This document shows positions 8,416 to 17,296 of a DNA stretch of 64,000 nt, in pieces. Where the stretch lies: positions 31,637-95,636 of the forward strand of contig JALSGS010000008.1 of NCBI GenBank assembly GCA_026982695.1, written 5' to 3'. A model generated the notes under the pieces. That model did no database searches. It was not told the DNA's origin and saw nothing but the letters and a program-made list of their open reading frames with translations. Each line of letters starts with the position of its first letter. Within the stretch, counting starts at the first letter, position 1. Origin of the DNA: Saprospiraceae bacterium (lineage in GTDB: Bacteria; Bacteroidota; Bacteroidia; Chitinophagales; Saprospiraceae). The translations under genes were made by a program, and so were the position numbers.

Positions 8416-9141
8416 ATGCATCGAACTTTACCCCTCTTTTGCCTAATACCTCTTTGGGCTACAGCCCAAATCCAGCTCGAGTTGCATCCCGATTCGTTTG
8501 AAGGCAGTTTTCAAGTAGACCTTTCCGACAACTGGGCTGAGCCTATAGCCCATATACAAGTCGTGAACCAGTCAGGGCAAATGGTCAATCTGCGATGGGT
8601 ATTTGAGCCCCAGTCGGCACCACCAGAATGGGAATATCGCATTTGCGACATCAATCAGTGTTATAATACTGGTGTGATTTCCAATGTCAACCTCGATACA
8701 GGGGCACCTAACAAACCTGTGGCATTGATGCCCGGAGATTCTTCTTTGCTTGATCTGCACATTTTGCCCCGAGGGGTAGCAGGTGAAGGTGTGTTTCGCA
8801 TTTACCTGGCCGACATGAGTGCGCCTACCCAGTACATCGATACGGCAGTGTATTACGTCTCGATAGACGGTCTTACCGCTACTACTGATATTACCTCCTC
8901 ACCAATACGTGTGTGGCCCAACCCTGCTGATGCGTGGTTTACCCTTTCGGAAAACCGCCTTGTTCAATACATTTATGTGTACAATTTGTTGGGAGGTGAA
9001 GTAGCTCGATTTGCTTATGGTGCGGACCGCTATTACGACATCAGTGCGTTGCCTTCGGGGATGTATTTTGTCGTTCTTGCGGACAAGAAGGGGCAGCTGT
9101 TGCGCACCATTCGCTTGAATAAGCGATTGGCTCGCCCATAA
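8416..9141 (+). CDS. Secreted protein with type IX sorting domain
   Basis: The 241-residue product has a signal peptide (to ATAQ), a beta-rich middle domain of about 130 residues with two Cys (RICDINQCYN) that may form a disulfide, and a C-terminal type A sorting domain from about residue 165. The tail shows the usual order: VWPNPA, then YVYNLLGGEV, then LPSGMYFVVL and RTIRL. This tail directs export by the SprA-containing type IX system and attachment to the surface. The middle domain is not recognised; it is followed by SIDGLTATTD, a common linker. It is a single gene. Confidence 0.8.
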   Translation: MHRTLPLFCLIPLWATAQIQLELHPDSFEGSFQVDLSDNWAEPIAHIQVVNQSGQMVNLRWVFEPQSAPPEWEYRICDINQCYNTGVISNVNLDTGAPNKPVALMPGDSSLLDLHILPRGVAGEGVFRIYLADMSAPTQYIDTAVYYVSIDGLTATTDITSSPIRVWPNPADAWFTLSENRLVQYIYVYNLLGGEVARFAYGADRYYDISALPSGMYFVVLADKKGQLLRTIRLNKRLARP

Positions 9142-9211
9142 AGAAGTAAATCTTCATTGGGATATAAGAGACTAAAATCATGAGTGGCCGTGTTGGTGCT
9201 TTTGCAAACAA

Positions 9212-10117
9212 TTAGGTAGCTCTATTGTCAGAGGTGTGGCGTTTTTTGCGCACTTGCTCTTCGAGCCAATGAATGATGGCACCAGCAATGTCTACTTGAG
9301 TGACTTGTTCTATGCCTTCGAGGCCTGGCGAAGCGTTGACTTCCATGATGAGTGGCCCACGATTGCTATGTACCAAATCTACTCCTGCTACGCTGGTGCC
9401 CAAGATTTGCGCAGCGCGAGTAGCCAGCTTTTTCTCTTCGGGCTTCAATGCTACAGAATGACCGGTGCCCCCTAAATGGAGGTTGCTGCGGAACTCGCCC
9501 AAGGCGGCTTGCCGCCGCATGGCAGCTACTACCTGCTGGCCTACAACCAATGCTCTATAATCGGTACCATGCGCTTCTTCGATGTATTCTTGGAGTAGAA
9601 ATGGTTGTGCAGTTGCGCGAAAGCTTTCCACGATGGCACGCAGCATTTGCATGTTTTCCACACGTATTACACCCAACCCATGGGTGCTTTCTATGAGCTT
9701 GACGATCAGTGGCCAACCACCTAAGGCTTTTACCGCAAAAGGTAGCTGGTCGACACTGTGGATGGCCCAGGTACGGGGTACTGGCAGGCCTTGCGCTGCC
9801 AACAACTGTAGGGCAATGAGCTTGTCTCGCGCGCGTAGCAAGGCATCGGCACGTACAGTGGTACAGGCCCCCATCAACTCGAAATGCCGTATTACGGCAG
9901 CGCCTTCACGCGTCACGGAGGCGCCAATACGAGGAATGAGCGCATCGACCTGCGTGATTTCATCGCCCAAATGGTTGACGTACCACTTCGGGCCGATGAT
10001 CAAGTCACAGTGCATGTGGTCGAGTATCCGTACGCGATGGCCTCTGCGATAGCACGCATTGATGAGGCTTTGAGTAGAATACAGGTAGGCACCTCGAGAT
10101 AAGATGACAATTTGCAT
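9212..10117 (-). CDS. rimK: ATP-grasp ligase of the RimK family
   Basis: RimK enzymes add glutamate residues to the C-terminus of ribosomal protein S6, or make related peptide bonds, using ATP. This 301-residue protein shows the N-terminal lid (DALIPRIGASVTREG), the ATP-grasp region with the Lys of PLIVKLIESTHGLGV, the adenine-contacting LLQEYIEEA, and the magnesium-binding LIMEVNASPGLEGIE near the C-terminus. Length and motifs fit. It is the third gene of an acylphosphatase-DUF389-rimK operon (16-base gap). The substrate cannot be told from sequence; S6 is the default by family. Confidence 0.88.
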   Translation of the reverse strand: MQIVILSRGAYLYSTQSLINACYRRGHRVRILDHMHCDLIIGPKWYVNHLGDEITQVDALIPRIGASVTREGAAVIRHFELMGACTTVRADALLRARDKLIALQLLAAQGLPVPRTWAIHSVDQLPFAVKALGGWPLIVKLIESTHGLGVIRVENMQMLRAIVESFRATAQPFLLQEYIEEAHGTDYRALVVGQQVVAAMRRQAALGEFRSNLHLGGTGHSVALKPEEKKLATRAAQILGTSVAGVDLVHSNRGPLIMEVNASPGLEGIEQVTQVDIAGAIIHWLEEQVRKKRHTSDNRAT

Positions 10118-10133
10118 GATATGGAGTTGTGCA

Positions 10134-11546
10134 TTATTGTGTCACCAGCTGGATGTGTGGGGTGCCAGTACGTACTTTGAGCCAGTTTTCGAGTCGTTGT
10201 ACGTCTGAAGTGGCTTGAGGTTTTTTAAAGGTAGCATAAAATAACAGTACAGTATCGCGTTGCATCGAGTCCAGTTCGATCTGGATGGTACGTGCCATCG
10301 ACAAGCGGTGTAGGTCGGGCACTATGGCACGTGCTTCTTGGGCTATTTGATCGGTAGGCAGCTGTTGGGTGCTGAGTTGTGCAAGTAGTTGTCTGAGGCT
10401 GTCAATTTCGCGTTCTTTTTGCAAAAGTGCAGCTTCTGTTTTTTGGTAAAACTCTTCAAGCAAGCTGGTACGCAAACTCTGGTTTAGGGCTTGGAGTGTA
10501 CTGGGCTCGAGGCTGTCGCGCGTGTTCCACTGTTGTACAATTAGCAAAGCATTTTCCAACCCGTAATAGGGCATCTTTCTCTTTGCTTGGATCAGTTGTG
10601 CTGAATCGAGGGCTTCGCCCAACATAGCGACTTCAATACGGGGTGGCTGTGCATTCCAGATGTACTTTTGCTGTATGGTGAGCACACCAGGCTGTTGCAG
10701 CTCATTTTGCACGAACGTGCGGGCATTGCGTTCAAATACACTGGCACGCACTATCCGGATAGCAGTAGGCACACTGGGAATCATTGTCAATATGGCTACG
10801 AGCACCACAAAGCGCCGTACGCGCAGCGCGCGTTGGGCATCCACGTATTCCTTGAGGTGAAAACCCAGTGCGCGTACAATAAGCCAAGTGGCGACACTGA
10901 TGAATACGCTGTTGATGAAAAACAGATAAAATGCGCCGAAAAAATAGCGCCATTGAGCAGTAGCTAAGCCATAGCCTGCGGTGCACAGCGGAGGCATAAG
11001 TGCTGTGGCAATAGCTACTCCAGGGATAGCATTCGACTTTTCACGGCGCGAACCTGCTACGATACCTGCCAACCCGCCAAAAAAGGCAATGAGCACATCC
11101 CACAAAGTGGGCTGCGTGCGCGACAACAACTCCGATTGTGCTTCTTGTAAGGGCGTGATAAAGAAATATAGGGCTGAGGTGAGCACGCTGATCAGTATAG
11201 CTACACTTAAGTTTTTGAGCGACTTAACGATGAGCTCTTGATCAAAGATACCCATGCCTAAACCCATGCCCATGATGGGCCCCATGAGTGGTGAGATCAG
11301 CATGGCCCCAATGACTACCGGCGTCGAGTTGACGTTTAACCCTATCGAACAGACCATGATGGCGAACATCAAGATCCATAGGTTAGCCCCGCGAAACTCC
11401 ACACTCCGCTCGATCTCTTCTATGGTTTTGTGTTCGTTGGCGCGGTCTTCTTGCAAGTTGAAGCGGTCGCGCAAAAAAGCGCGTAGCGCATGTGCCAAGC
11501 TTTGAGGGCTTTGCGGCGTGTCGGTGGGTGTGTGCAATTGGGGCAT
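10134..11546 (-). CDS. DUF389 family membrane protein
   Basis: Six or so membrane segments lie between residues about 55 and 260, including LWILMFAIMVCSIGLNVNS and GAMLISPLMGPIMGMGLGMG, the glycine/methionine-rich signature of DUF389 (TIGR00341-like) proteins. A soluble tail of about 200 residues follows, with a predicted helical stretch (ALLQKEREIDSLRQLLAQL). Function in the family is unknown. The start chosen is the ATG at 11546; a TTG at 11552 adds two residues. The acylphosphatase stop is 8 bases upstream, so the two are cotranscribed. Confidence 0.85.
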   Translation of the reverse strand: MPQLHTPTDTPQSPQSLAHALRAFLRDRFNLQEDRANEHKTIEEIERSVEFRGANLWILMFAIMVCSIGLNVNSTPVVIGAMLISPLMGPIMGMGLGMGIFDQELIVKSLKNLSVAILISVLTSALYFFITPLQEAQSELLSRTQPTLWDVLIAFFGGLAGIVAGSRREKSNAIPGVAIATALMPPLCTAGYGLATAQWRYFFGAFYLFFINSVFISVATWLIVRALGFHLKEYVDAQRALRVRRFVVLVAILTMIPSVPTAIRIVRASVFERNARTFVQNELQQPGVLTIQQKYIWNAQPPRIEVAMLGEALDSAQLIQAKRKMPYYGLENALLIVQQWNTRDSLEPSTLQALNQSLRTSLLEEFYQKTEAALLQKEREIDSLRQLLAQLSTQQLPTDQIAQEARAIVPDLHRLSMARTIQIELDSMQRDTVLLFYATFKKPQATSDVQRLENWLKVRTGTPHIQLVTQ

Positions 11547-11554
11547 AAGCAAAG

Positions 11555-11836
11555 TTATCTTCTCACTTTGAAGTGGGTAAAGCCCTTTACAGGGCCTTCT
11601 TTCACATCTACGCGGCTTACTTGAGCCAAAGGCGGCCCTTCATGGCACCAACTCACTAGTGCATCGAGTTGCTTTTTGGGGCCTTCTGCCTCGATGTACA
11701 CGCTGCCATCAGCCATGTTTTGCACAAAACCAGTAAGGCCTAAGCTGCGCGCCTGAGCTTGAGTGCTGGCTCGGTACCATACCCCTTGTACTTTGCCGTA
11801 TACACAGATGTCGTAGTGCTTCTTTTCCGAACTCAT
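11555..11836 (-). CDS. acyP: Acylphosphatase
   Basis: The 93-residue protein hydrolyses carboxyl-phosphate bonds in small acylphosphates. It has the family signature VYGKVQGVWYRASTQAQA, containing the catalytic Arg (YR) that binds phosphate, then GLTGFVQNMADGSVYIEAEG with the catalytic Asn. Start at the ATG at 11836; an upstream TTG at 11905 lies on the promoter box. It is the first gene of the operon that continues into the DUF389 gene and rimK. A small inverted repeat (TTTGCC/GGCAAA, 11879-11894) lies in its leader. Confidence 0.92.
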   Translation of the reverse strand: MSSEKKHYDICVYGKVQGVWYRASTQAQARSLGLTGFVQNMADGSVYIEAEGPKKQLDALVSWCHEGPPLAQVSRVDVKEGPVKGFTHFKVRR

Positions 11837-11902
11837 AGCGGTCGTGCTTTTACCAGCAAAGGGGCGGTTATAGTGCCCTTTGCCTAAAGGCAAATGGTGG
11901 CC

Positions 11903-11910
11903 CAAATATA
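11903..11910 (-). promoter_or_regulatory. Bacteroidota -7 promoter element for acylphosphatase operon
   Basis: The minus strand reads TATATTTG, an exact TAnnTTTG, 66 bases before the ATG at 11836. No TTG box was found at the usual spacing. Confidence 0.45.
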
Positions 11911-12040
11911 TGATGCGGGGGCGGATGATGCGGATACATGGGAGCTACTCGGCTGTCGTAAAGGGTAGGACAATTTTTCGGTGGACCATTATGTGGCTTT
12001 CGCCAAATTTGACACCTTGTTAGCCAAAACCCACCTGATC

Positions 12041-14305
12041 ATGAAGTATCTCGACTTATGGTCACAGCTTACTGAAACGGAGAAGATTTGCCTACTTACA
12101 GGGCGTGACTTTTGGACTACCCATTCGGTTGAGCGCTTAGGCATTCCGTCCATTTGGCTTGCCGATGGGCCTCACGGTGTGCGCAAAGCTACCAGCACAG
12201 CCGAAACGGGTATAGGTACCAGCTTGCCGGCTACCTGCTTTCCCACAGCAGCGACATTGAGCTGTACGTGGGATGAAGCTTTAGTCGAACGCGTGGGCCG
12301 GGCTATTGGGCGAGAGTGTCGTCACCAAGGCGTACATGTCTTATTGGGCCCAGGACTCAACCTCAAACGCCATCCGTTAGGAGGGCGCAACTTCGAATAC
12401 TACTCAGAGGATCCTTTGCTTAGTGGCAAACTGGCAGCGGCTTTTATTCGGGGGGTGCAAACACAAGGCGTGGCAGCCTGTGCCAAGCACTTTGCTGTAA
12501 ATAATCAGGAAACTGACCGCATGCGCATTGATGCACTTGTCGCAGCACGCCCACTTCGCGAGCTATACCTACGGCAGTTTGAAATCGCGTTGCGCGAGGG
12601 CCGCCCCCAGTGTGTCATGGCGTCTTATAATCGCCTCAATGGCATTTTCTGTTCTGAGCATCGGTGGCTATTGCGTGAGCTGCTATACGATGAGTGGGGC
12701 TTCGATGGGGTAGTGATTTCCGATTGGGGTGCAGTCAATGACCGTGCTGCTGCCTTGTGTGCTGGACTCACACTTGAAATGCCCGGCAATGGTGGCACAA
12801 GCGATCGAGTACTGCAGCAGGCTTTGCACAAAGGCGATATTAGGCAAAGTGACATAGATAATGCAGCAGTGCAGTTATTGCGCTTGGTGTTGCAGCTACA
12901 CGATGCGGCTGCCCAGCCTTTAGTGGCCGACTATGAGGCACATCACGAATTGGCCATAGCGGCTGCTGTGCAGAGCCTGGTGTTGCTCAAAAATGAGGAT
13001 GGGATTTTGCCCCTGTCGCCTGGGCTTCGGGTAGCTGTGATTGGGCAGTTTGCTCAATATCCTCGCTTTCAAGGAGGTGGCAGTTCTCAAGTAGTGCCCA
13101 CGCACTTGACCAACCTTTGGGATGCATTACATGGCTACTTGCCTGGCGAACAATTGCACTATGCAGTTGGTTACGAGATTTCAGGGCAAATTGATGAAGC
13201 ACAGATCAATGAGGCCCAGCGCATAGCCCGACGAGTAGATGTGGCGGTGTTGTGTGTGGGACTGCCTGATAGCTATGAATCGGAGGGCTTTGATCGCACG
13301 CATTTGCATTTGCCACCTGGCCACGATGCCTTAGTGCGTGCTGTGGCTGCAGTACAGCCTCGTACAGTTGTAGTACTTACTAGTGGTGCGCCGGTCGTGT
13401 TGCCCTGGATCGAACAAGTGCCCGCTGTACTGTGGGCTGGCTTGGCGGGGCAAGGGGCAGGAGAAGCTATGGCTCGTGTGTTGTGTGGACAGGTGAGCCC
13501 TTCGGGCAAACTGACGGAGACCTGGCCCCAGCGCCTTGAAGATACACCTGCCTACCACTGTTGGCCTGGCGATGGCTGGCGCGTGCACTATGGTGAAGGA
13601 CTCTTTGTCGGATACCGTTGGTATGATATGCGCCAAATCGAACCACTGTTTCCCTTCGGCCATGGCCTCAGCTATGCGAATTTTGCATATTTATCGCTAA
13701 GTGGTCCCGACCAATTGCCTGCCACCCTTGAGGGTGCTTGCTGGCACTTGCGTCTGCGCAACACAGGTATGTATCCTGCGACCGAAATTGTGCAATTATA
13801 TGTACACCCTCCTGAAGGACCAGTGCGCAGGCCGAAGCAAGAGTTGGCAGCATGGGCACGGGTATCGCTCGAGCCAGGACAAGAACAAGTGGTCACTTTA
13901 GTGGCTGAGCCAACAGCTTTTCAGCACTGGGATCCTGCCCGCCAGGCTTGGGTGACCTGTGGCGGGTGCTATGAGCTGCGTGTGGGAGCTTCTTCGCGTG
14001 ATATTCGCCTGCGGCACACCATTGAGGTAGAGACGCCTGTATTGCCTCCTCGGCTCGATCGCTTCTCACCTATACGAGAATGGTTGTCGTTGCCTGAAGC
14101 AAAGCAAGTGCTTGAACCACTTGTCGAAGCCCTCGCTAACAAAATGGCAGGACCACAAGCCCCAGCCAAAGGCATTGCGTTCATGCGCGCGGTGTTGTAC
14201 GATTTGCCGCTACACAAACTGGTGGGCTTCACTAGCGGGCACTTTTCATTTGAAATGATTGAAACATTGCTCAATGCTGCCAAACAAAGATGGGCCAACT
14301 CATAA
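12041..14305 (+). CDS. Beta-glucosidase, glycoside hydrolase family 3
   Basis: This 754-residue GH3 enzyme cleaves terminal beta-linked glucose from oligosaccharides. Order: TIM-barrel domain with ACAKHFAVNNQE, the nucleophile Asp 228 in VVISDWGAV, an alpha/beta sandwich domain with the likely acid/base Glu in SYESEGFDR, then a fibronectin-III-like domain (GLFVGYRWYD, FPFGHGLSYANF) and a C-terminal tail ending in LVGFTSGHFS that is usual for the thermostable beta-glucosidase B group. No PA14 insert and no signal peptide are present, so it should be cytoplasmic. The start is the ATG at 12041; a GTG at 11981 gives a non-homologous extension. It stands alone, with a terminator behind it. Confidence 0.9.
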   Translation: MKYLDLWSQLTETEKICLLTGRDFWTTHSVERLGIPSIWLADGPHGVRKATSTAETGIGTSLPATCFPTAATLSCTWDEALVERVGRAIGRECRHQGVHVLLGPGLNLKRHPLGGRNFEYYSEDPLLSGKLAAAFIRGVQTQGVAACAKHFAVNNQETDRMRIDALVAARPLRELYLRQFEIALREGRPQCVMASYNRLNGIFCSEHRWLLRELLYDEWGFDGVVISDWGAVNDRAAALCAGLTLEMPGNGGTSDRVLQQALHKGDIRQSDIDNAAVQLLRLVLQLHDAAAQPLVADYEAHHELAIAAAVQSLVLLKNEDGILPLSPGLRVAVIGQFAQYPRFQGGGSSQVVPTHLTNLWDALHGYLPGEQLHYAVGYEISGQIDEAQINEAQRIARRVDVAVLCVGLPDSYESEGFDRTHLHLPPGHDALVRAVAAVQPRTVVVLTSGAPVVLPWIEQVPAVLWAGLAGQGAGEAMARVLCGQVSPSGKLTETWPQRLEDTPAYHCWPGDGWRVHYGEGLFVGYRWYDMRQIEPLFPFGHGLSYANFAYLSLSGPDQLPATLEGACWHLRLRNTGMYPATEIVQLYVHPPEGPVRRPKQELAAWARVSLEPGQEQVVTLVAEPTAFQHWDPARQAWVTCGGCYELRVGASSRDIRLRHTIEVETPVLPPRLDRFSPIREWLSLPEAKQVLEPLVEALANKMAGPQAPAKGIAFMRAVLYDLPLHKLVGFTSGHFSFEMIETLLNAAKQRWANS

Positions 14306-14409
14306 ATCGCTTGGAAGTATCAGCTCAACAGTACTATCCGAAACAACCCTCGCCTTATGCGTGCCTCCCATTTGCGAAGCATCCTTAAGATAATTGCATG
14401 GCATCTCAT

Positions 14410-14437
14410 GGCTACCTCTCGTGGCCTTTTTTGTTTT
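14410..14437 (+). terminator. Rho-independent terminator of the GH3 gene
   Basis: A six-pair stem GGCTAC/GTGGCC (one T-G wobble) with a CTCTC loop is followed directly by TTTTTTGTTTT. It lies 105 bases after the GH3 stop. Confidence 0.55.
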
Positions 14438-14653
14438 CAGCAGTACAGACTGCTAAGAGGTCTTCCTGTAATCGTCTGTTGTCGCTAGCTTAGCGTTGTT
14501 GCTCAAAATTGGCTTGTATTGCGCACGGACGCACTTGGCCAGAGCTTTGCTCTCGGTACTATTTGCCTGCACTTTGGTCTCGAAAAATAGGATGTAAGGG
14601 ACAAACCAAAAGATATCTGTAGCAGCGCAATGGGCTTTCCGTCGGTCGTAGGC

Positions 14654-14661
14654 TATCTTTG
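14654..14661 (+). promoter_or_regulatory. Bacteroidota -7 promoter element for the thiL operon
   Basis: TATCTTTG matches TAnnTTTG exactly and lies 26 bases upstream of the thiL ATG. It is the same octamer as in front of lpxD and the gene at 1293. Confidence 0.5.
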
Positions 14662-14687
14662 CCCTTCGGCAAAAGAAACCCGAACCC

Positions 14688-15773
14688 ATGAGTGAACAAA
14701 AAGATCCATCACAGCCCAAGCGCACTGATATTAACAAATTGGGCGAGTTTGGCCTCATTGACCATTTATTGAGCCGTTTTACACCCAAGCTACCTAGCAC
14801 CATCAAGGGGCCAGGCGATGACGCAGCAGTCATCGATAATCGCAACGCCATGACCGTCATCAGCACTGATATGTTGGTGGAGGGCATTCACTTCGACCTA
14901 ATGTATACCCCCCTAAAGCATCTGGGATACAAGTCGGTCGTAGTCAATCTCTCTGATATTTATGCAATGAATGCTACACCACGCCAGATCACTGTGTCCA
15001 TTGCTTTGTCTAATCGCTTTAGTGTGGAAGCTGTCGATGAGCTCTATGCAGGTATTCGGACTGCTTGCGAGGCCTATGGCGTCGATCTAGTCGGTGGCGA
15101 CACTTCTGCTTCATATAAGGGGCTGATTATCAGTATTACCTCGGTGGGTGTAGCCCAATCCGATCAAATTGTTTATCGCAGTGGAGCTCGTGTGGGTGAT
15201 CTGATCTGCATCACGGGCGATGTGGGTGCAGCTTATTTAGGCCTTCAGATTTTGGAGCGAGAAAAGCGCTTGTGGTTGGAAAACCCCGACATTCAACCCG
15301 ATCTTGAAGATCAACGATATCTGATCGGACGGCAACTCAAGCCAGAAGCGCGAAAAGACATCATTGAGCTTTTTGCTAAAGCTGCATTGGTACCTACAGC
15401 TATGATTGACATCTCGGATGGAGTTGCTTCTGACTTAATGCACATCTGCAAACAATCGGGCGTGGGTGCCATTCTGGAAGAATCCGGCTTGCCCATCCAT
15501 CACGAGACGAAAATGATGGCACTAAAATTTCGCATAGATCCCACTACCTGTGCACTCAATGGTGGCGAAGATTACGAGCTATTGTTTACCATCCGGCCTG
15601 AAGATGTCGATAAGGTCAAGTACTTACCCGATATCTACATCTCTGGCGAGATTGTGCCTGCTGCTGATGGCGTTAAGTTGCATACCAATGGGGGGAGGTT
15701 ACATCAACTCAAGGCGCAAGGCTGGCGTCACTTTGGGGTTCAGCCCCAGAGTGATACCACACAGGATGTATGA
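14688..15773 (+). CDS. thiL: Thiamine-monophosphate kinase
   Basis: ThiL phosphorylates thiamine monophosphate to the active cofactor thiamine diphosphate. The 361-residue protein has the PurM/AIR-synthase-like fold: GDDAAVID near residue 45 and STDMLVEGIHFD (metal and substrate binding), NLSDIYAMNATP, the glycine-rich LVGGDTSAS, and later IDISDGVASDL and ALNGGEDYELLFT, all ThiL hallmarks. It is somewhat longer than E. coli ThiL (325), as usual in Bacteroidota. It is the first gene of a four-gene operon with DUF4199, glutaminyl cyclase and ypdA genes, with gaps of 20, -4 and 13 bases. Confidence 0.93.
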   Translation: MSEQKDPSQPKRTDINKLGEFGLIDHLLSRFTPKLPSTIKGPGDDAAVIDNRNAMTVISTDMLVEGIHFDLMYTPLKHLGYKSVVVNLSDIYAMNATPRQITVSIALSNRFSVEAVDELYAGIRTACEAYGVDLVGGDTSASYKGLIISITSVGVAQSDQIVYRSGARVGDLICITGDVGAAYLGLQILEREKRLWLENPDIQPDLEDQRYLIGRQLKPEARKDIIELFAKAALVPTAMIDISDGVASDLMHICKQSGVGAILEESGLPIHHETKMMALKFRIDPTTCALNGGEDYELLFTIRPEDVDKVKYLPDIYISGEIVPAADGVKLHTNGGRLHQLKAQGWRHFGVQPQSDTTQDV

Positions 15774-15793
15774 GTTGAAAACGAAAATGCGTC

Positions 15794-16276
15794 ATGAGCA
15801 AATTGCAAACAGAGATCAAATGGGGGGTAGTGTGGGCTACAGCTATCTTTCTGCTACTTTGCTTTGAATACTTTGCTGGTTTGCAAGAGTTACCGTACCT
15901 CGACTGGGGCATGTGGGTAGATCTGTTGGGTGACGTTGCTTTACCCGCGCTGGCAGTTGGATTGGGCTTGCGCCAAAAACGCGATCAAGATTGGGAAGGC
16001 TCGATGAGCTGGCGTCAGGGGTTTATCTCGGGATTGTACATGACGCTTGTGGCTTTGCCCTTATCTTTGGCCTACATCTGGGCTTTTGTCGAGATTGTCA
16101 ATCCCAATTACTTCGCGGTGCTTGTCGACTTTAGCGTAGCTACAGGACAAAGCACGCAGGATGCTGCTCAGGCTTACTTCAACCTGCGTACTTATCTGTT
16201 TCAAACTGCATTGAATGTAGTGGCGTTTGGAGTAGTACTTTCTGCTGTTTTTTCCTTATTGCTTAAAACCAAATGA
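15794..16276 (+). CDS. DUF4199 membrane protein
   Basis: The 160-residue protein has four hydrophobic segments (about residues 10-28, 40-58, 75-100, 135-158) with the segment SWRQGFISGLYMTLV between the second and third, typical of the Bacteroidota DUF4199 family of unknown function. It sits in the inner membrane. Its TGA overlaps the ATG of the next gene by four bases (ATGA), indicating translational coupling. Confidence 0.8.
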   Translation: MSKLQTEIKWGVVWATAIFLLLCFEYFAGLQELPYLDWGMWVDLLGDVALPALAVGLGLRQKRDQDWEGSMSWRQGFISGLYMTLVALPLSLAYIWAFVEIVNPNYFAVLVDFSVATGQSTQDAAQAYFNLRTYLFQTALNVVAFGVVLSAVFSLLLKTK

Positions 16277-17283
16277 ATTACAGTTTGATGAAATGCTTGT
16301 GGAAAGGATGGCTTTTTAGCCTGAGCTTGATGGTGATTGGCTTTTCTTGTACGCAGGAAGAAGCCCAAAAACCCGAGGTACAACCTGCGCGTACCGTGTC
16401 CGTGCCTTCGTTTAACCAAGATTCAGCCTATGCCTTTGTAGCAGCACAAGTGGCTTTTGGCCCGCGTGTGCCCAATACAGCAGCACATCGACAATGCAGA
16501 GACTGGCTGGCTGCTAAGCTCGAATCCTATGGCGCTCAGGTAGTGTTGCAAGACTTTACTGCTACGGCCTATACAGGGCAGCAGCTCCAGTGTACCAATA
16601 TCATTGGCAGCTTCAACCCCAAAGCTACTAAACGCATCCTCCTGGCTGCCCACTGGGACACGCGCTTTATCTCAGATCAAGAGCACGATATTTCCAAGCA
16701 AAAGTTACCGGTATTAGGAGCTGATGATGGTGCCAGCGGCGTAGCCGTGCTGCTCGAAATTGCACGACAACTTTCCTTGCATCCTCTTGATATAGGGGTG
16801 GATATCATCTTTTTCGATGCAGAAGATCAGGGCGAGGATAGCGGCATGAGTGCCGAGACTTGGTGCCTGGGCTCGCAATATTGGGCTCGCAATCCACATG
16901 TGGCAGGTTACAAGCCCAAATACGGTATCTTGCTCGATATGGTAGGGGCTAAAGGTGCCCGATTTGCCAAAGAAGCCGCTTCCATGTCTTTTGCACCTTG
17001 GTTGGTCAACAAGGTGTGGAAACTGGCCCAACAAATGGGCTATGGCCAGTTTTTTGTGGATGCCGCCACGAGTGGTGTGACAGACGACCACTTCTTCGTA
17101 GCTACTATAGCTCGCATCCCCATGATCGATATTATCAACAAACCAGCCGATTCGCCTACTGGTTTCGGTACCCATTGGCATACACAAGCCGACAATCTCG
17201 ACATTATCAGCAAGCGTACGCTCAAGGCGGTAGGCCAGGTGATTACTGCTGTGACTTATCGCGAAAACAACGGCACCTTTTAA
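16273..17283 (+). CDS. Glutaminyl-peptide cyclotransferase-like M28 lipoprotein
   Basis: The family converts N-terminal glutamine to pyroglutamate or acts as a zinc aminopeptidase, outside the cytoplasm. A lipoprotein signal ends at GFSC (Cys about residue 26). The M28-type zinc site is complete: AAHWDTR (His), LGADDGASG (Asp), FFDAEDQGE (Glu pair), DDHFFV and GTHWHTQADNLD (C-terminal His). The TDDHF and WHT.AD pattern favours glutaminyl cyclase over plain aminopeptidase. Length 336 fits. The start overlaps the DUF4199 stop by four bases. Confidence 0.82.
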   Translation: MNYSLMKCLWKGWLFSLSLMVIGFSCTQEEAQKPEVQPARTVSVPSFNQDSAYAFVAAQVAFGPRVPNTAAHRQCRDWLAAKLESYGAQVVLQDFTATAYTGQQLQCTNIIGSFNPKATKRILLAAHWDTRFISDQEHDISKQKLPVLGADDGASGVAVLLEIARQLSLHPLDIGVDIIFFDAEDQGEDSGMSAETWCLGSQYWARNPHVAGYKPKYGILLDMVGAKGARFAKEAASMSFAPWLVNKVWKLAQQMGYGQFFVDAATSGVTDDHFFVATIARIPMIDIINKPADSPTGFGTHWHTQADNLDIISKRTLKAVGQVITAVTYRENNGTF

Positions 17284-17296
17284 TTCTTCTTAGGCC

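Larger units (their letters stand above)
14306..14687. other. Intergenic region between GH3 gene and thiL
   Basis: No gene is seen in these 382 bases. They hold a terminator for the GH3 gene (14410-14437), a second small hairpin without a T-tract (AGCAGT/ACTGCT, 14439-14454) and the thiL promoter element (14654-14661). The stretch 14460-14640 holds nothing I recognise. Confidence 0.5.

Noticed and set aside
14453..14887. Minus-strand open frame spanning the thiL start
   Set aside because: It overlaps the thiL promoter and its first 65 codons; the C-terminal part falls in intergenic sequence with no likeness to a protein.
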